Source: Serratia sp. AKBS12
GTDB taxonomy: Bacteria > Pseudomonadota > Gammaproteobacteria > Enterobacterales > Enterobacteriaceae
Assembly: GCF_024793895.1 (NCBI RefSeq)
Contig: NZ_JANUSB010000006.1
Location: 62,001 to 126,000, forward strand
Length of the DNA: 64,000 nt
Direction of reading: 5' to 3'
A program made the translations under genes and the position numbers. Positions 1 to 9,443 of this stretch are shown one piece after another (position 1 is the stretch's first letter; each line of letters begins with the position of its first letter). Under the pieces are notes generated by a model. The model saw only the letters and a program-made list of their open reading frames with translations, had not been told where the DNA came from and searched no databases.

Positions 1-390
1 AAACACTGGCCGGAAGCAAACTGGCGCGAACTGATTGCGCTGGTCGAGCCGACCGGGCTCGGCATCAAGCTGCCGTGGGGGGCGGAGCATGAACATCAGC
101 GTGCGCAGAGGCTGGCAGACGGTTTCCCGCACGTTGAGGTGCTGCCAAAGCTCAGTCTGCAACAGATAGCCGAAGTGCTGGCCGCTGCACAAGGCGTGGT
201 GTCGGTCGATACCGGGCTCAGCCATCTGACCGCCGCGCTCGATCGCCCGAACATTACGCTGTTCGGCCCTACCGACCCAGGATTGATTGGCGGCTATGGG
301 CAACACCAACGGTCGCTGGTATCAGTGGATAAAACCATGGCTACCATCAGCGCCGAATCGGTTTGGGCAGCATTACAAAAGGATATGTGA
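1..390 (+). CDS. waaC: LPS heptosyltransferase I, C-terminal part (start lies outside the window)
   Basis: Open from base 1 in frame 1 for 129 codons, ending at TGA 388-390. It is the C-terminal part of a GT9 heptosyltransferase. The nucleotide-sugar-binding segment VVSVDTGLSHLTAAL and the following LFGPTDPGLIGGYG are typical of WaaC, which adds the first L-glycero-D-manno-heptose to Kdo of the inner core at the cytoplasmic face of the inner membrane. The next gene starts inside its stop codon (TGATG), so the two are translationally coupled. The first methionine in this frame, at 139, is internal and not a start. Assignment to WaaC rather than WaaF rests on the sequence after the DTG motif and on the locus. 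Confidence 0.88.
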   Translation, partial: KHWPEANWRELIALVEPTGLGIKLPWGAEHEHQRAQRLADGFPHVEVLPKLSLQQIAEVLAAAQGVVSVDTGLSHLTAALDRPNITLFGPTDPGLIGGYGQHQRSLVSVDKTMATISAESVWAALQKDM

Positions 391-1547
391 TGAAGAAATT
401 GCACATCATCAACCTGGAAAAAATGGGCGGCGTAGAACGCCTGTTTTTGCAGTATCTCAACGATACCACCGACGGCAGCAACCAGGTCATCTGCATCAGC
501 AGCGAGGTGGGTGAAGAGATCCGCAAAAAGATGCCGCAGCAGAAAGTGACGTTTGCCAATCGCCTGTGCAACGCCTTTTCTCTGCGCTGCCCGCAGTTTC
601 TGCGCAAATACCTATTGAAATGGAAAATTGAGCGCGCCGATGCCGATGTGGTGATCGTCTGGGACCTGATCCCGGGCCTGGCGGCGAAACCCAAGCGCGG
701 CAAGCTGATTTATTACGATCATGGCTGTTCGTGGCGTTATGCCAAAAACCGCAAAACGCTGGGCTTCTTCGCGATGCTTGATGGGGTTATTTCAGCCTCT
801 TATGCCTCAAAACGCGTGATGGAAATGCGCTTTAACCTGCCTTGCCCCAATCCGGTGGTGATCAATCGCATCAAGACGCCTGCCGGGATCGACAGCGAAC
901 CCAAAATGCTGGCGACGCCGGTGCGGATCGGCACCGCCTCCCGCCTGGTCACGCTAAAGGGGATCAGCGTGTCCTTGTTGATGATGCAAGAACTGCTGCG
1001 CCGTGGGCACGACGTGACGCTGGAAATTGCCGGCAAAGGCCCTGACCAGCCGGCATTCGAAGCGCTGGCCCAGCGTCTGCAACTGGGCGATCGCGTTCGG
1101 TTCAGCGGCTTTCAGGACAACGTGGCGGATTTCTTCAACCGTACCCATATCTATATCAGCACGCCGATAACCGAGCCCTTTGGCTTATCCTGCATGGAAT
1201 CGCTGTATTTTGGCGTGCCGGTGATATTCCCCCTGGTTGACGGCCAGCCGGAAGCCGTCAAAGACGGCGTATGCGGTATCGGCCTGACGCCATCGGTCAC
1301 CATTGAAGAGCATCAACAGCTCACCGGCCTCAAGGTCGATTTTCCGCATCAGGTCTATGACCCGATACAGGATAGCCTGGTGACGCCCAAACTGGTGTCG
1401 CACCTCGATTGCGCCGACGCGGTGGAAAAAATGCTGCAGCCTGCGACCTATCGCAGCATGAGCGCCAATGCCCGCCAATTTACTGCCGAACATTTTGATT
1501 ATTCGGTCTTCAAGACCGAATTCGACCGTTCGCTCGAATCGTTTTAA
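390..1547 (+). CDS. GT4-family glycosyltransferase, LPS core locus
   Basis: 385 residues from ATG 390, which overlaps the waaC stop by one base; a longer reading from TTG 363 has no support. The C-terminal half has the GT-B/GT4 signature: TASRLVTLKGISVSLLMMQ, AGKGPD, VRFSGFQDN, then STPITEPFGLSCMESLYFG, whose glutamates bind the nucleotide sugar. The protein is probably cytoplasmic or peripheral to the inner membrane and adds a hexose or related sugar to the LPS core. It is the second gene of the run waaC-GT4-waaL-GT2. The donor and acceptor sugars cannot be read from the sequence. Confidence 0.85.
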   Translation: MKKLHIINLEKMGGVERLFLQYLNDTTDGSNQVICISSEVGEEIRKKMPQQKVTFANRLCNAFSLRCPQFLRKYLLKWKIERADADVVIVWDLIPGLAAKPKRGKLIYYDHGCSWRYAKNRKTLGFFAMLDGVISASYASKRVMEMRFNLPCPNPVVINRIKTPAGIDSEPKMLATPVRIGTASRLVTLKGISVSLLMMQELLRRGHDVTLEIAGKGPDQPAFEALAQRLQLGDRVRFSGFQDNVADFFNRTHIYISTPITEPFGLSCMESLYFGVPVIFPLVDGQPEAVKDGVCGIGLTPSVTIEEHQQLTGLKVDFPHQVYDPIQDSLVTPKLVSHLDCADAVEKMLQPATYRSMSANARQFTAEHFDYSVFKTEFDRSLESF

Positions 1548-1580
1548 CCCTAAAATATAAAGTAAGCCGGAACCCGATCC

Positions 1581-2822
1581 ATGCCAAGTGAGAAACATCC
1601 ACATCCTGCTTTTAGCTACCTGATCTTTTTGGGCTGCGCGATCGCTTTTTGCACCATTCCTTTTGGCGTTGAGACAGGGCGAAACATTTTTTATATTTCT
1701 AGCTACATCTCTTTTATTGCCCTGTGCTTTAACTTCAGGTTTTATACAAAAAACAAAATCGCCCTGACGCTATTCTTATCACTGTGCCTGTTGGGAGCCG
1801 CCAGCATGATCTGGGCTCCACTCAATAAACAGCCGGACGATTATGTAAATATTTACCGCAGTTATTTCTCTACCGGCAAATTACAGCTGGCCACCGCATT
1901 TATCTTGCTTATCGCGCTGAATGAACGCCTGGATTTTCAAAAAAGCTATATCATCGTTGCCATTGGCGGCGGCCTGGCGGTCAACGCTTACGCAATCTAT
2001 CAGGGGCTGTGGCTGCATTATCCGCGCGTACAGCTTAACTTCGATCGCGCCACCATTGTTGCCTATATCATCACCGCCATTAATCTCGTCATGCTGCATG
2101 CGGTATTGCTGCTGAAAACACGCTATCGGTTGATGCTGTTCCTGTTGGCGTTTATCGTCAGTTTCTCGGTGATCGGCCTGACCGGCACGCGGGCTGCGAT
2201 GCTGGTATTCCCAGTGATGGTGGCTGTTTTCGTCTTCACTTCGCGCGAGTTTTTCTCGCGTCGACAGAAAATGACCATCGCCTTGGCGTTCCCGTTGCTG
2301 CTGCTGTTGAGCGCGATGATCTTCAAATCGCAAATAGAACAACGCATTCACGACTTCCATCAGGATATGGCGTCGATCAACGATCCACAGAAAGACAATT
2401 CCATCATGTCACGCCTATCGATGCAGCGCACCGGCATCCATGCCGGCAATCAGGCCCTGCTGGGTCAGTCGGCCGAGCAGCGAGCCAAAGAGATAACCGC
2501 CATGGTCAAACAGGAACCCGAACTTATGGGGGTCATGCCTTACCTGACCGTGCATTTGCATAACGAGCTTATCGAAGCCTATTCGTTGAAAGGTATTGTG
2601 GGTGCCGTACTACTGCTGACGTTTTATTTAACCTACATTTTTGCTGCATTAAGAATATATAACAACGTCTTGCTGTTTACCGTCATGCTGAGCCTTATTG
2701 CCTTTGGCCTTACCGACGTTATTTTCTTCAGTACCGAAGGTACCGTCATGTTCTGCCTGGCGATTATTGCCAGCGTCATATCAATGAAAAAAACGCCTGA
2801 TTCACAGGATCTTCGACAATGA
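1581..2822 (+). CDS. waaL: O-antigen ligase-like polytopic membrane protein
   Basis: 413 residues with about 10-12 hydrophobic segments along the whole length. A large loop after residue 230 carries the HLHNELIEAYSLKG motif, matching the conserved periplasmic His region of WaaL/Wzy-C proteins; TGTRAAML around residue 200 is the conserved Arg-containing segment. The family joins undecaprenyl-linked O-polysaccharide to lipid A-core on the periplasmic side. WaaL proteins are poorly conserved in sequence, so the call rests on topology, the HxHN motif and position in the core locus. The stop overlaps the next start (ATGA, 2819-2822). AT-rich bases precede the start. Confidence 0.8.
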   Translation: MPSEKHPHPAFSYLIFLGCAIAFCTIPFGVETGRNIFYISSYISFIALCFNFRFYTKNKIALTLFLSLCLLGAASMIWAPLNKQPDDYVNIYRSYFSTGKLQLATAFILLIALNERLDFQKSYIIVAIGGGLAVNAYAIYQGLWLHYPRVQLNFDRATIVAYIITAINLVMLHAVLLLKTRYRLMLFLLAFIVSFSVIGLTGTRAAMLVFPVMVAVFVFTSREFFSRRQKMTIALAFPLLLLLSAMIFKSQIEQRIHDFHQDMASINDPQKDNSIMSRLSMQRTGIHAGNQALLGQSAEQRAKEITAMVKQEPELMGVMPYLTVHLHNELIEAYSLKGIVGAVLLLTFYLTYIFAALRIYNNVLLFTVMLSLIAFGLTDVIFFSTEGTVMFCLAIIASVISMKKTPDSQDLRQ

Positions 2823-3796
2823 GCCAACCCGCCTATTTACTCAGTTTCATTGTGCCGTTTTACAACAATGCCGACTTTGTGGTGGAGAGCTTACGCTCGC
2901 TGTTCAGTCAGATGACCGATGATATCGAAGCGGTGATCATTGATGACGGTTCAACGGATGATTCTGCGCGCCTGGTACGGCAATTGCTGGATGAGTATCA
3001 GCCAGCCAACGTAACGCTGATTAGCCAGCCTAACGGCGGGATTGCACATGCCAGAAACGTCGGGTTGGCCAATACCCATGGTCGCTACGTCACTTTTCTT
3101 GATGGCGATGATATCCTCAGCCGCCACTACCTGCACCTGCTGCGCCCGATACTGCTGGGTGACGAATACGATCTGATCGATTTCAATTACCAGAAGTTTT
3201 CGGCAGCGGTGCCGGATGATTCCATCGATGACACCGTCGAACTTTATCCCTACCCGATTGAAAATAGCCAACTGGCATGCCTGGCGCCGTTATTTTCCCG
3301 CTCGATGTGGCACCTGTGGAACCGGGTCTACAAACGCAGCCTATTGGCGGGAGAGTCCTTTGCCACCGGCCGCCGCTACGAAGACGTCATTTTTACCCCG
3401 TTCCTGTATTTCAAAACGCAAAAGATCGCGCACCTGAATCAGGTACTCTATTTTTATCGGGACAACAGCCAGGGCATTACTCGCAATAACACGGCCAAGG
3501 ACATTGAAGACCTGCGCTTCGCGATGAACAAAATGGTCTGCTTCGCATTGCAGCATGAAAATGAAGCGCAAATACGCCCGCTGGCGGCGTTAATGATTGC
3601 CAACTGCTTCAGTGAAATAAAGAATATGTCCAAATCAGTGTACGGCTATTACTACTATCCGCCGGCACTGCTGGAAGATTTTCGGCGTGCAGCCGACGTG
3701 TGCCGGGGCACCGCAGTGCCCCGCAAGAAAATGTGCCAGATGCGTTATCCGCAAATCGACACGCTGCTGTCGAAACTGCGCCGTCAGCAAAAGTAA
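2819..3796 (+). CDS. GT2-family glycosyltransferase, LPS core locus
   Basis: 325 residues. The N-terminus has the GT-A fold signature: SFIVPFYNNADFVVESLRSL, then IDDGSTDDSARLV, GGIAHARNVGLANTHGRYVTF and the metal-binding LDGDD. A conserved RRYEDVIFTPFLYF segment near residue 185 is typical of GT2 enzymes of cell-surface polysaccharides. It overlaps waaL by 4 bases, so it is probably co-transcribed and works on the same outer-core or O-antigen substrate. It ends 8 bp from the convergent GT9 gene. The sugar it transfers cannot be deduced. Confidence 0.82.
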   Translation: MSQPAYLLSFIVPFYNNADFVVESLRSLFSQMTDDIEAVIIDDGSTDDSARLVRQLLDEYQPANVTLISQPNGGIAHARNVGLANTHGRYVTFLDGDDILSRHYLHLLRPILLGDEYDLIDFNYQKFSAAVPDDSIDDTVELYPYPIENSQLACLAPLFSRSMWHLWNRVYKRSLLAGESFATGRRYEDVIFTPFLYFKTQKIAHLNQVLYFYRDNSQGITRNNTAKDIEDLRFAMNKMVCFALQHENEAQIRPLAALMIANCFSEIKNMSKSVYGYYYYPPALLEDFRRAADVCRGTAVPRKKMCQMRYPQIDTLLSKLRRQQK

Positions 3797-3804
3797 CGCC
3801 GATA

Positions 3805-4929
3805 TCAGGCGCTATCGCTGCCCGCTTCGCGGTGTGCGGGCAGTAAGTTCGCATGCGCCGCCACCTCCTGATATACCCGCTGCGGCTGAATGACGCCCAT
3901 TGGGCCTTCAGCCTCCAATGGCAGGGTATAGCCGGAACGCGAGGCGTGAACAATCCGGTGCAGTTCAAGATCCTGAATCGGCCCTGTGGTTCGCGGATCG
4001 GCGGTTACAAACAGGCTGACGGTTTTTACCTTCAGCGCCACCGCCAAGTGCAGCGGCCCGGTATCGCCGGTGACCAACAGTTCGAAACTGCCCAGCAACG
4101 TCAGCAGTTGTCGCAAACCGGTTTTGCCGATACGGTTATCCACCCGTTCGCGGGTTCTGTCTTGCACCAGCTGCAAGAATTGCTGCGCTTTGCCCTCATC
4201 AAACGGCGCACCGATCAACACAATGCGCACGTTGTCATGCTGCGCCACCAGTTGATCTGCCAGGCTGGCAAAATGCGACACCGGCCAGCAGCGCGATTGC
4301 GTTGAAGCGCCCAGTTGAAAACCGATGGTGCACAACGCGGGGTCTTTCTCCCCTGCGGGAAACGGCGCCGGAACTTCCATGCTCGGATCGTCAGTGCGGC
4401 ACCCCAGAATGGAAATCAGCTCCAGCTTACGACGAATAAAGTGCCCGTAATAGTCAAACACATAGTTGGTCAACCACGGCTCCAGGCCGCAAATACCGTT
4501 ACGGTAATTATCGCGAATAATGTATTTGGCGCCGGCCAATACCGCACTGATAACGTCATAAGGCTGATGGGAATGCAGAATCAATGCCAAATCGGGTTCA
4601 AATTGGCGCAACGATTTCAGCAACGGCCCCATGCTTTTAAATTTACTGTCCCAATACACCACGCGGTTAAAGTAGCGGCCGTTTTCCACCAGCTCCTGAT
4701 TTTTTTTATGCACCACCAGCGTGATATGCGCGTCGGGATAACGTTCACGCACCGCGCGGATTGCCGGCGTGTTAAACATAAAATCGCCAAGCGCCGTGGT
4801 GGAATAAATCACGATATTGGCAAACTGCATGCCGGGATCGAAAGTGGCCTTATCCTGAAAACGCCCACGTTTTGCGACGTATCGCCGTAAAAACCAGTCC
4901 GCGAACTTTATTTTCCATTTCTTCGACAT
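3805..4929 (-). CDS. GT9-family heptosyltransferase-like protein
   Basis: 374 residues starting MSKKWKIKFADWFLRR. The GT9 fold is shown by IVIYSTTALGDFMFNTPAIRA near residue 40, the TIGFQLGAST nucleotide-binding loop and LLVTGDTGPLHLAVAL before the C-terminus. GT9 enzymes move heptose from ADP-heptose. waaC, waaQ and the GT9 gene at 9444 are also present, so this one probably adds an accessory heptose; Serratia cores are reported to carry extra heptoses on the galacturonic acid residue. It starts one base after the wabN stop, forming a two-gene minus-strand unit. A hairpin at about 3819-3842 lies within its 3' end. Confidence 0.8.
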   Translation of the reverse strand: MSKKWKIKFADWFLRRYVAKRGRFQDKATFDPGMQFANIVIYSTTALGDFMFNTPAIRAVRERYPDAHITLVVHKKNQELVENGRYFNRVVYWDSKFKSMGPLLKSLRQFEPDLALILHSHQPYDVISAVLAGAKYIIRDNYRNGICGLEPWLTNYVFDYYGHFIRRKLELISILGCRTDDPSMEVPAPFPAGEKDPALCTIGFQLGASTQSRCWPVSHFASLADQLVAQHDNVRIVLIGAPFDEGKAQQFLQLVQDRTRERVDNRIGKTGLRQLLTLLGSFELLVTGDTGPLHLAVALKVKTVSLFVTADPRTTGPIQDLELHRIVHASRSGYTLPLEAEGPMGVIQPQRVYQEVAAHANLLPAHREAGSDSA

Positions 4930-4930
4930 T

Positions 4931-5887
4931 TCAATTCACTTTACGTTGATAGTACTCGGCCAGCGTCATACCCGTCGTTCGTGAGTGCAGCCAGGCAAAT
5001 AATTGTTCTAAATCGCGGTACAGCGCCTCGATATCCTGCTCGGTTTTAAACGTCGGGCTGCCACCGGGCATAAACTCGGACGAATGCAGCATAAACTCAA
5101 CGTAGTCATGCCCCTCGGCCAGCGACTGTTCGGCAACCCGCTGCATGTTATCCAGGTTGTTACCGGTTGGGCGCAGCCAATGCACCGAAGGCGAACGCCG
5201 TTTGCCGCGCAGGCGATCGTACCCCTGCTTCAGCGCGTTCATCAGCTCTGAATGCTTGTACTGAATGCTCATCGGAACTTCCAGCAGACGCGACTGACCC
5301 GGACGGGCAATATTCTGCGGATCGATAAAATAGGCATGCGTCGGGAAATGGCGGTAATCGGTACCGCCGTTGCCGTGCGGACTGCCAGGAGAAAATTGCC
5401 AGTTAACCCGCGGCGTAACGGAACAATCGACCTGATAGCCGTATTCCAGCAATAGACCGGCATAATATTCATTGAACGCCCAGCGACCGGCGCGGTGGCT
5501 AAGCATTTTGGTTTGAAAGGTGTCTTCCAGCAACTGGGTCATGTGATCCACCTTGGCGCGGATCTGGTCGACTGGATACTCAATCAGATATGGCTTGTGG
5601 CGCCAGTCGTCATCGGTCAGTGGCGTCAACGGCGGGCTGTTCCAGGCATGCAGATGCATGCCTACCTCACCCGCGCTGCGCGCTATCACATCGCGCGCGA
5701 ATTCGACGTACTGTGGGTCTACCGCCATTTCATAGTTGGTCAGATAAACCGGCTTAAAGGCGTATCGTTCGCACAGCGCCTGGAAACGCGGGAGAAAACG
5801 GGTATTTTCCGTCGAAATACGATCGTGGTTTTGCCACAGATTGTCGCCTTCGGTATCAATAGTGATGAGAAATGCCGGTTTAGTCAT
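4931..5887 (-). CDS. wabN: LPS core polysaccharide deacetylase (WabN type)
   Basis: 318 residues from ATG 5887 (MTKPAFLITIDTEGDN); the longer reading from 5908 adds a non-conserved heptapeptide. The N-terminal ITIDTEGDN supplies the catalytic and metal-binding Asp, followed by GMHLHAWNSPP (metal His) and SHRAGRWAF, the arrangement of carbohydrate esterase 4-like deacetylases. In Klebsiella and Serratia WabN removes the acetyl group from the GlcNAc placed by WabH, leaving glucosamine in the outer core. It is divergent from waaQ and followed at once by the GT9 gene. Assignment is by motif plus its place in a wabG-wabH locus. Confidence 0.83.
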   Translation of the reverse strand: MTKPAFLITIDTEGDNLWQNHDRISTENTRFLPRFQALCERYAFKPVYLTNYEMAVDPQYVEFARDVIARSAGEVGMHLHAWNSPPLTPLTDDDWRHKPYLIEYPVDQIRAKVDHMTQLLEDTFQTKMLSHRAGRWAFNEYYAGLLLEYGYQVDCSVTPRVNWQFSPGSPHGNGGTDYRHFPTHAYFIDPQNIARPGQSRLLEVPMSIQYKHSELMNALKQGYDRLRGKRRSPSVHWLRPTGNNLDNMQRVAEQSLAEGHDYVEFMLHSSEFMPGGSPTFKTEQDIEALYRDLEQLFAWLHSRTTGMTLAEYYQRKVN

Positions 5888-6095
5888 GAATATCGTGCCT
5901 GATATCAATAGAATGCATTATGTTACGCAGCCCGCGTGTCCAGGGCAAACGACTTCGCTGCGAGGTTTGGACAACGTTGAGGTGCATTTGTCGCGCGCAG
6001 GCCGCTGTTTTTTGCTTCACGGCAAGAAAAACCGGCAACAGTAGCCACATGGGGTAGTGTCATTTAGAATCATCCATTGGTTTCCCATATAGCGA

Positions 6096-7181
6096 ATGAT
6101 GATGAACGACGCGCCAGCACAGATCCCTGCCACTCCTCCACAGCGTATTTTGATCGTCAAGCTGCGCCACCACGGTGACATGCTGCTGACGACACCGGTT
6201 ATCAACACGCTGAAAGCCAATTACCCCGAGGCGCAGATTGATGTGCTGCTGTATAAAGAAACCCAGGACATGCTGGCCGACAACCCGGCGCTGACGCAGG
6301 TGTTCATCATCGATCGTCAGTGGAAGAAACAGGGCACCAGAGCCCACCTGGCGCATGAATGGCGCCTGATCCGTCAACTGCAGGCCCGACAGTACGATCT
6401 GGTGGTCAACCTGGCCGATCAGTGGCGCAGCGCGCTGGTTACCCGCCTCACCGGCGCAGCGATTCGCCTGGGTTTTGATTTCCCCAAGCGGCGCGGGGCG
6501 CTGTGGCGTCATTGCCATACTCACCTGGTGCCGGTCGACGACCACGCCAACCTTCACACCGTCGAGCAGAACCTGTCGCTGCTGCAACCACTGGGCCTGA
6601 AAACCACCAACAGCCAGGTCACCATGAGCTATGCGGCACCAGACTGGCAGACATGCGCAACGTTATTGCAGCAACACGGCATCAGTGGCAACTACATCGT
6701 GGTGCAACCTACCTCACGCTGGTTTTTTAAATGCTGGAGTGAGGAAAAAATGGCCGCCACCATCAGCGCGCTGCACGCCGATGGCCACACCATCGTAATT
6801 ACCTCCGGTCCGGACGCCAAAGAGCGCCAGATGGTCGAGCGTATTGTAGCCCAGTGCCCACCGCAGGGCGTGGTGTCACTGGCCGGGCAACTGACGCTGC
6901 GACAACTGGCCGCGCTTATCGATCATGCCAAACTGTTTATCGGCGTAGATTCGGTGCCCATGCATATGGCGGCGGCGCTGCAAACGCCGTGCGTCGCGCT
7001 GTTTGGCCCGTCAAAGCTGGTGTTTTGGCGCCCATGGCAGGCCATCGGCAACGTCATCTGGGCCGGCGATTATGGCACTCTGCCCGATCCGGATGACATC
7101 AATACCGGCACCGATGAGCGCTACCTTGACCTTATTCCTACAGACGCGGTGATTGCAGCCGCGCGGAGTCAGCTTTCATGA
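6096..7181 (+). CDS. waaQ: LPS heptosyltransferase III
   Basis: 361 residues. There are three consecutive ATG codons at 6096, 6099 and 6102, so the exact start is uncertain. RILIVKLRHHGDMLLTTPVI at residue 18 and FIGVDSVPMHMAAAL followed by LFGPSK are typical of WaaQ, the GT9 enzyme that adds the branching third heptose to HepII. It starts the operon waaQ-wabG-wabH; the stop overlaps the wabG start (ATGA, 7178-7181). The 187-bp gap from wabN should contain divergent promoters; I could not identify a convincing RfaH ops element there. Confidence 0.9.
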   Translation: MMMNDAPAQIPATPPQRILIVKLRHHGDMLLTTPVINTLKANYPEAQIDVLLYKETQDMLADNPALTQVFIIDRQWKKQGTRAHLAHEWRLIRQLQARQYDLVVNLADQWRSALVTRLTGAAIRLGFDFPKRRGALWRHCHTHLVPVDDHANLHTVEQNLSLLQPLGLKTTNSQVTMSYAAPDWQTCATLLQQHGISGNYIVVQPTSRWFFKCWSEEKMAATISALHADGHTIVITSGPDAKERQMVERIVAQCPPQGVVSLAGQLTLRQLAALIDHAKLFIGVDSVPMHMAAALQTPCVALFGPSKLVFWRPWQAIGNVIWAGDYGTLPDPDDINTGTDERYLDLIPTDAVIAAARSQLS

Positions 7182-8305
7182 AAGCATTGCGTTTGGCGAT
7201 TGTACGCCAAAAATACCGACCGGACGGCGGAGCCGAGCGTTTTGTTTCCCGGGCGCTGGAGGCTCTGGAACAACAGGACCTCGAACTGAACGTGATCACC
7301 CGTGAATGGCAGGGTGACGCCAACCCAAACTGGCATATTCATTTATGTAACCCAATGAAGTTCGGTCGTATCAGTCGTGAACGCGGTTTCGCCGAAGCGG
7401 CACGCGCGCTATGGCAGAAAGAGCGGTTCGATCTGGTGCAGAGCCATGAGCGGATTGCCGGTTGCGATATTTATCGTGCCGGTGACGGGGTACACCGGCG
7501 CTGGCTGTTGCAGCGTGCGCGTCTGTTGCCGGAATGGCGTCGCAAGTGGCTGTTTTCCAATCGTTATCACCGCTATGTGATGTGCGCCGAACGTGCGATG
7601 TATGCTGCGCCGGAGCTGAAGGCGGTCATTTGTAACGCAGAAATGATCAAACAGGAAATCATTGCCGACTTCGGCGTGCCGGCGGATAAAATCACCGTTA
7701 TTTACAATGCGATCGATAATCAGAAGTTCCTGCCGGCCAACCAGCAGCTCAGACAGCAGCTGCGTCAGCAGTACCAGATCCCGCAACAGGCGCACTGTCT
7801 GATTTTTGTCGGTTCCGGTTTTGAGCGCAAAGGCCTGGCGGCGGCGATCCGCGCCGTCGCCGCCACCGACAGCTATTTGCTGGTGGTTGGCAAGGACAAG
7901 GCAGAAAAGCGCTACCGCGCACTGGCGCAATCGTTAGGCTGCGGTGAACGGGTGCGTTTCATGGGGGTACAAAAGCAGACGCTGTCGTTCTACCAGAGTG
8001 CCGACGCGCTGTTACTGCCGACGCTGTACGACCCCTTCCCCAACGTGATCCTGGAAGCAATGTCCTGCGGGCTACCGGTGATTACCAGCACCACCTGCGG
8101 CGGTAGCGAGTTTATTACGCCAGGGCAAAATGGCTACGTCACCGACGCGCTGGACGTCACGGCAATTACCGAGGCCATTCGCGCGTTACCACGTCAGGCC
8201 ATCGGCTCATCGATGGGCGAAGCGGCAAGGCTGGGCATTATGTCGGCAACGCCGGCGCGGCTCTCCGAACAACTGGTTTCGTTGTATAACCGACTACTGG
8301 ATTAA
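7178..8305 (+). CDS. wabG: Core galacturonosyltransferase/glycosyltransferase I
   Basis: 375 residues, GT4 family. The N-terminus LRLAIVRQKYRPDGGAERFV contains the GGAER motif of WaaG/WabG proteins. The acceptor-loop region HERIAGCDIYRAGDGVHRRW is shared with WaaG. The C-terminal half has FVGSGFERKGLAAAI and LPTLYDPFPNVILEAMSCG. In Klebsiella and Serratia WabG transfers galacturonic acid to HepII, where E. coli WaaG transfers glucose. The wabG name is chosen because wabH and wabN follow the same core plan; sequence alone cannot separate GalA from Glc transfer. It overlaps waaQ by 4 bases. Confidence 0.86.
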   Translation: MKALRLAIVRQKYRPDGGAERFVSRALEALEQQDLELNVITREWQGDANPNWHIHLCNPMKFGRISRERGFAEAARALWQKERFDLVQSHERIAGCDIYRAGDGVHRRWLLQRARLLPEWRRKWLFSNRYHRYVMCAERAMYAAPELKAVICNAEMIKQEIIADFGVPADKITVIYNAIDNQKFLPANQQLRQQLRQQYQIPQQAHCLIFVGSGFERKGLAAAIRAVAATDSYLLVVGKDKAEKRYRALAQSLGCGERVRFMGVQKQTLSFYQSADALLLPTLYDPFPNVILEAMSCGLPVITSTTCGGSEFITPGQNGYVTDALDVTAITEAIRALPRQAIGSSMGEAARLGIMSATPARLSEQLVSLYNRLLD

Positions 8306-8308
8306 CCT

Positions 8309-9406
8309 ATGCGTATCCTGATGATTATCGATGGGCTGCCCGGCGGCGGAGCAGAAAAGGTAGTACTGACCCTGTGCCAGGGCATGCAGCAACTGGGCCA
8401 TGAGGTCAGTCTGATCTCCTTGCGCGACGTATGTAACTACCCGATCCCCACAGGCATTCATTATCAGGTGGTGGCAGATCGCAGCCGCACGCCGTGGCGC
8501 AAGCTGACCGAGCTTTCACGCCGTGCCGCGCAGCTGGATCAGGCCGTTACGGCCAACGAACGGCAGCATGGCGCGTACGATTTGGTATTTTCCAATCTGC
8601 ACAAAACCGATCGTATCGTCAGCCGCAGCAAGCTGCTCGGCGGCGATCGGCTCTGGTTCTGCATTCACGGCATGCTGTCTACCTCCTATCTCGGTCATCG
8701 CACCGGGCTGGACCGCTGGCTGAAGCAGCGGAAGATTGCCAAGGTTTACCATCAGCGCAATATCGTGGCCGTTTCACGCGCGGTGGGCGACGATCTGCAA
8801 CAAAACCTGCCCATTCGCGCCAAACAGCTGGCGGTGATCAACAACCCGTTTGATATCGCCGCCATTGAACAGTTGGCCTCGCAGCCGTGCGAGCTGGCCG
8901 GCCAGAACTATCTGCTGCATGTCGGACGCTTCCACCCACATAAGCGCCACGATCGACTGCTGAAAGCCTATGCGCTATCCGGCATTGATGCGCCTCTGGC
9001 ATTGATTGGAGCGGGTAAAGAGAGCGAACTCGACGCCGTCAGACAGCTAGCACGCCAGTTGGGCATAGAACAGCGCGTCCTGCTGCTCGGCTTCCAGGAA
9101 AATCCGTACCCGTTTATCAAGCATGCAGCTCAACTGGTGCTCAGTTCAGACAGTGAAGGGTTCGGCAACGTGTTGGTGGAGGCGCTGCTGTGCGGCACGC
9201 CGGTGGTCAGTACCCGCTGTCCGGGTGGACCGACGGAGATTTTGGAAAATGCCGATATGGCCGAGGCATTGGCGGAACTGAATGAAAACTCGCTGGCGGA
9301 GAAAATGGCGCTGATATATCGCCAGCCGCCAGAAATAAATCGCCAGCGGCTGATGCGCTACGGTCTACAGCCTATTTGCGAGCAATATCTGGCACTGAAA
9401 AAATAA
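8309..9406 (+). CDS. wabH: Core N-acetylglucosaminyltransferase
   Basis: 365 residues, GT4 family, starting 3 bp after wabG. Visible motifs are MRILMIIDGLPGGGAEKVVL, LLHVGRFHPHKRHDRLLKAY, LLLGFQENPYPFIKHA and SSDSEGFGNVLVEALLCGTPVV. WabH of Klebsiella/Serratia adds GlcNAc to the WabG-linked GalA; the product is then deacetylated by WabN, encoded just upstream on the other strand. The gene order waaQ-wabG-wabH in tight coupling supports the call. A short hairpin at 9411-9435 separates it from the convergent GT9 gene. Confidence 0.83.
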   Translation: MRILMIIDGLPGGGAEKVVLTLCQGMQQLGHEVSLISLRDVCNYPIPTGIHYQVVADRSRTPWRKLTELSRRAAQLDQAVTANERQHGAYDLVFSNLHKTDRIVSRSKLLGGDRLWFCIHGMLSTSYLGHRTGLDRWLKQRKIAKVYHQRNIVAVSRAVGDDLQQNLPIRAKQLAVINNPFDIAAIEQLASQPCELAGQNYLLHVGRFHPHKRHDRLLKAYALSGIDAPLALIGAGKESELDAVRQLARQLGIEQRVLLLGFQENPYPFIKHAAQLVLSSDSEGFGNVLVEALLCGTPVVSTRCPGGPTEILENADMAEALAELNENSLAEKMALIYRQPPEINRQRLMRYGLQPICEQYLALKK

Positions 9407-9410
9407 TCTC

Positions 9411-9435
9411 GGCAGGGATTAGTCCAGTCCCTGCC
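9411..9435. terminator. Hairpin between convergent wabH and GT9 genes
   Basis: Arms GGCAGGGA and TCCCTGCC enclose a 9-nt loop. On the plus strand only a short AT-rich tract follows, so termination may be weak. The convergent position between two stop codons supports a terminator role. Confidence 0.5.
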
Positions 9436-9443
9436 CATAATAA

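Noticed and set aside
6050..6060. TGGGGTAGTGT upstream of waaQ resembling the RfaH ops element
   Set aside because: Only 9 of 11 positions fit and the rest of the JUMPStart sequence is missing, so chance similarity is likely.
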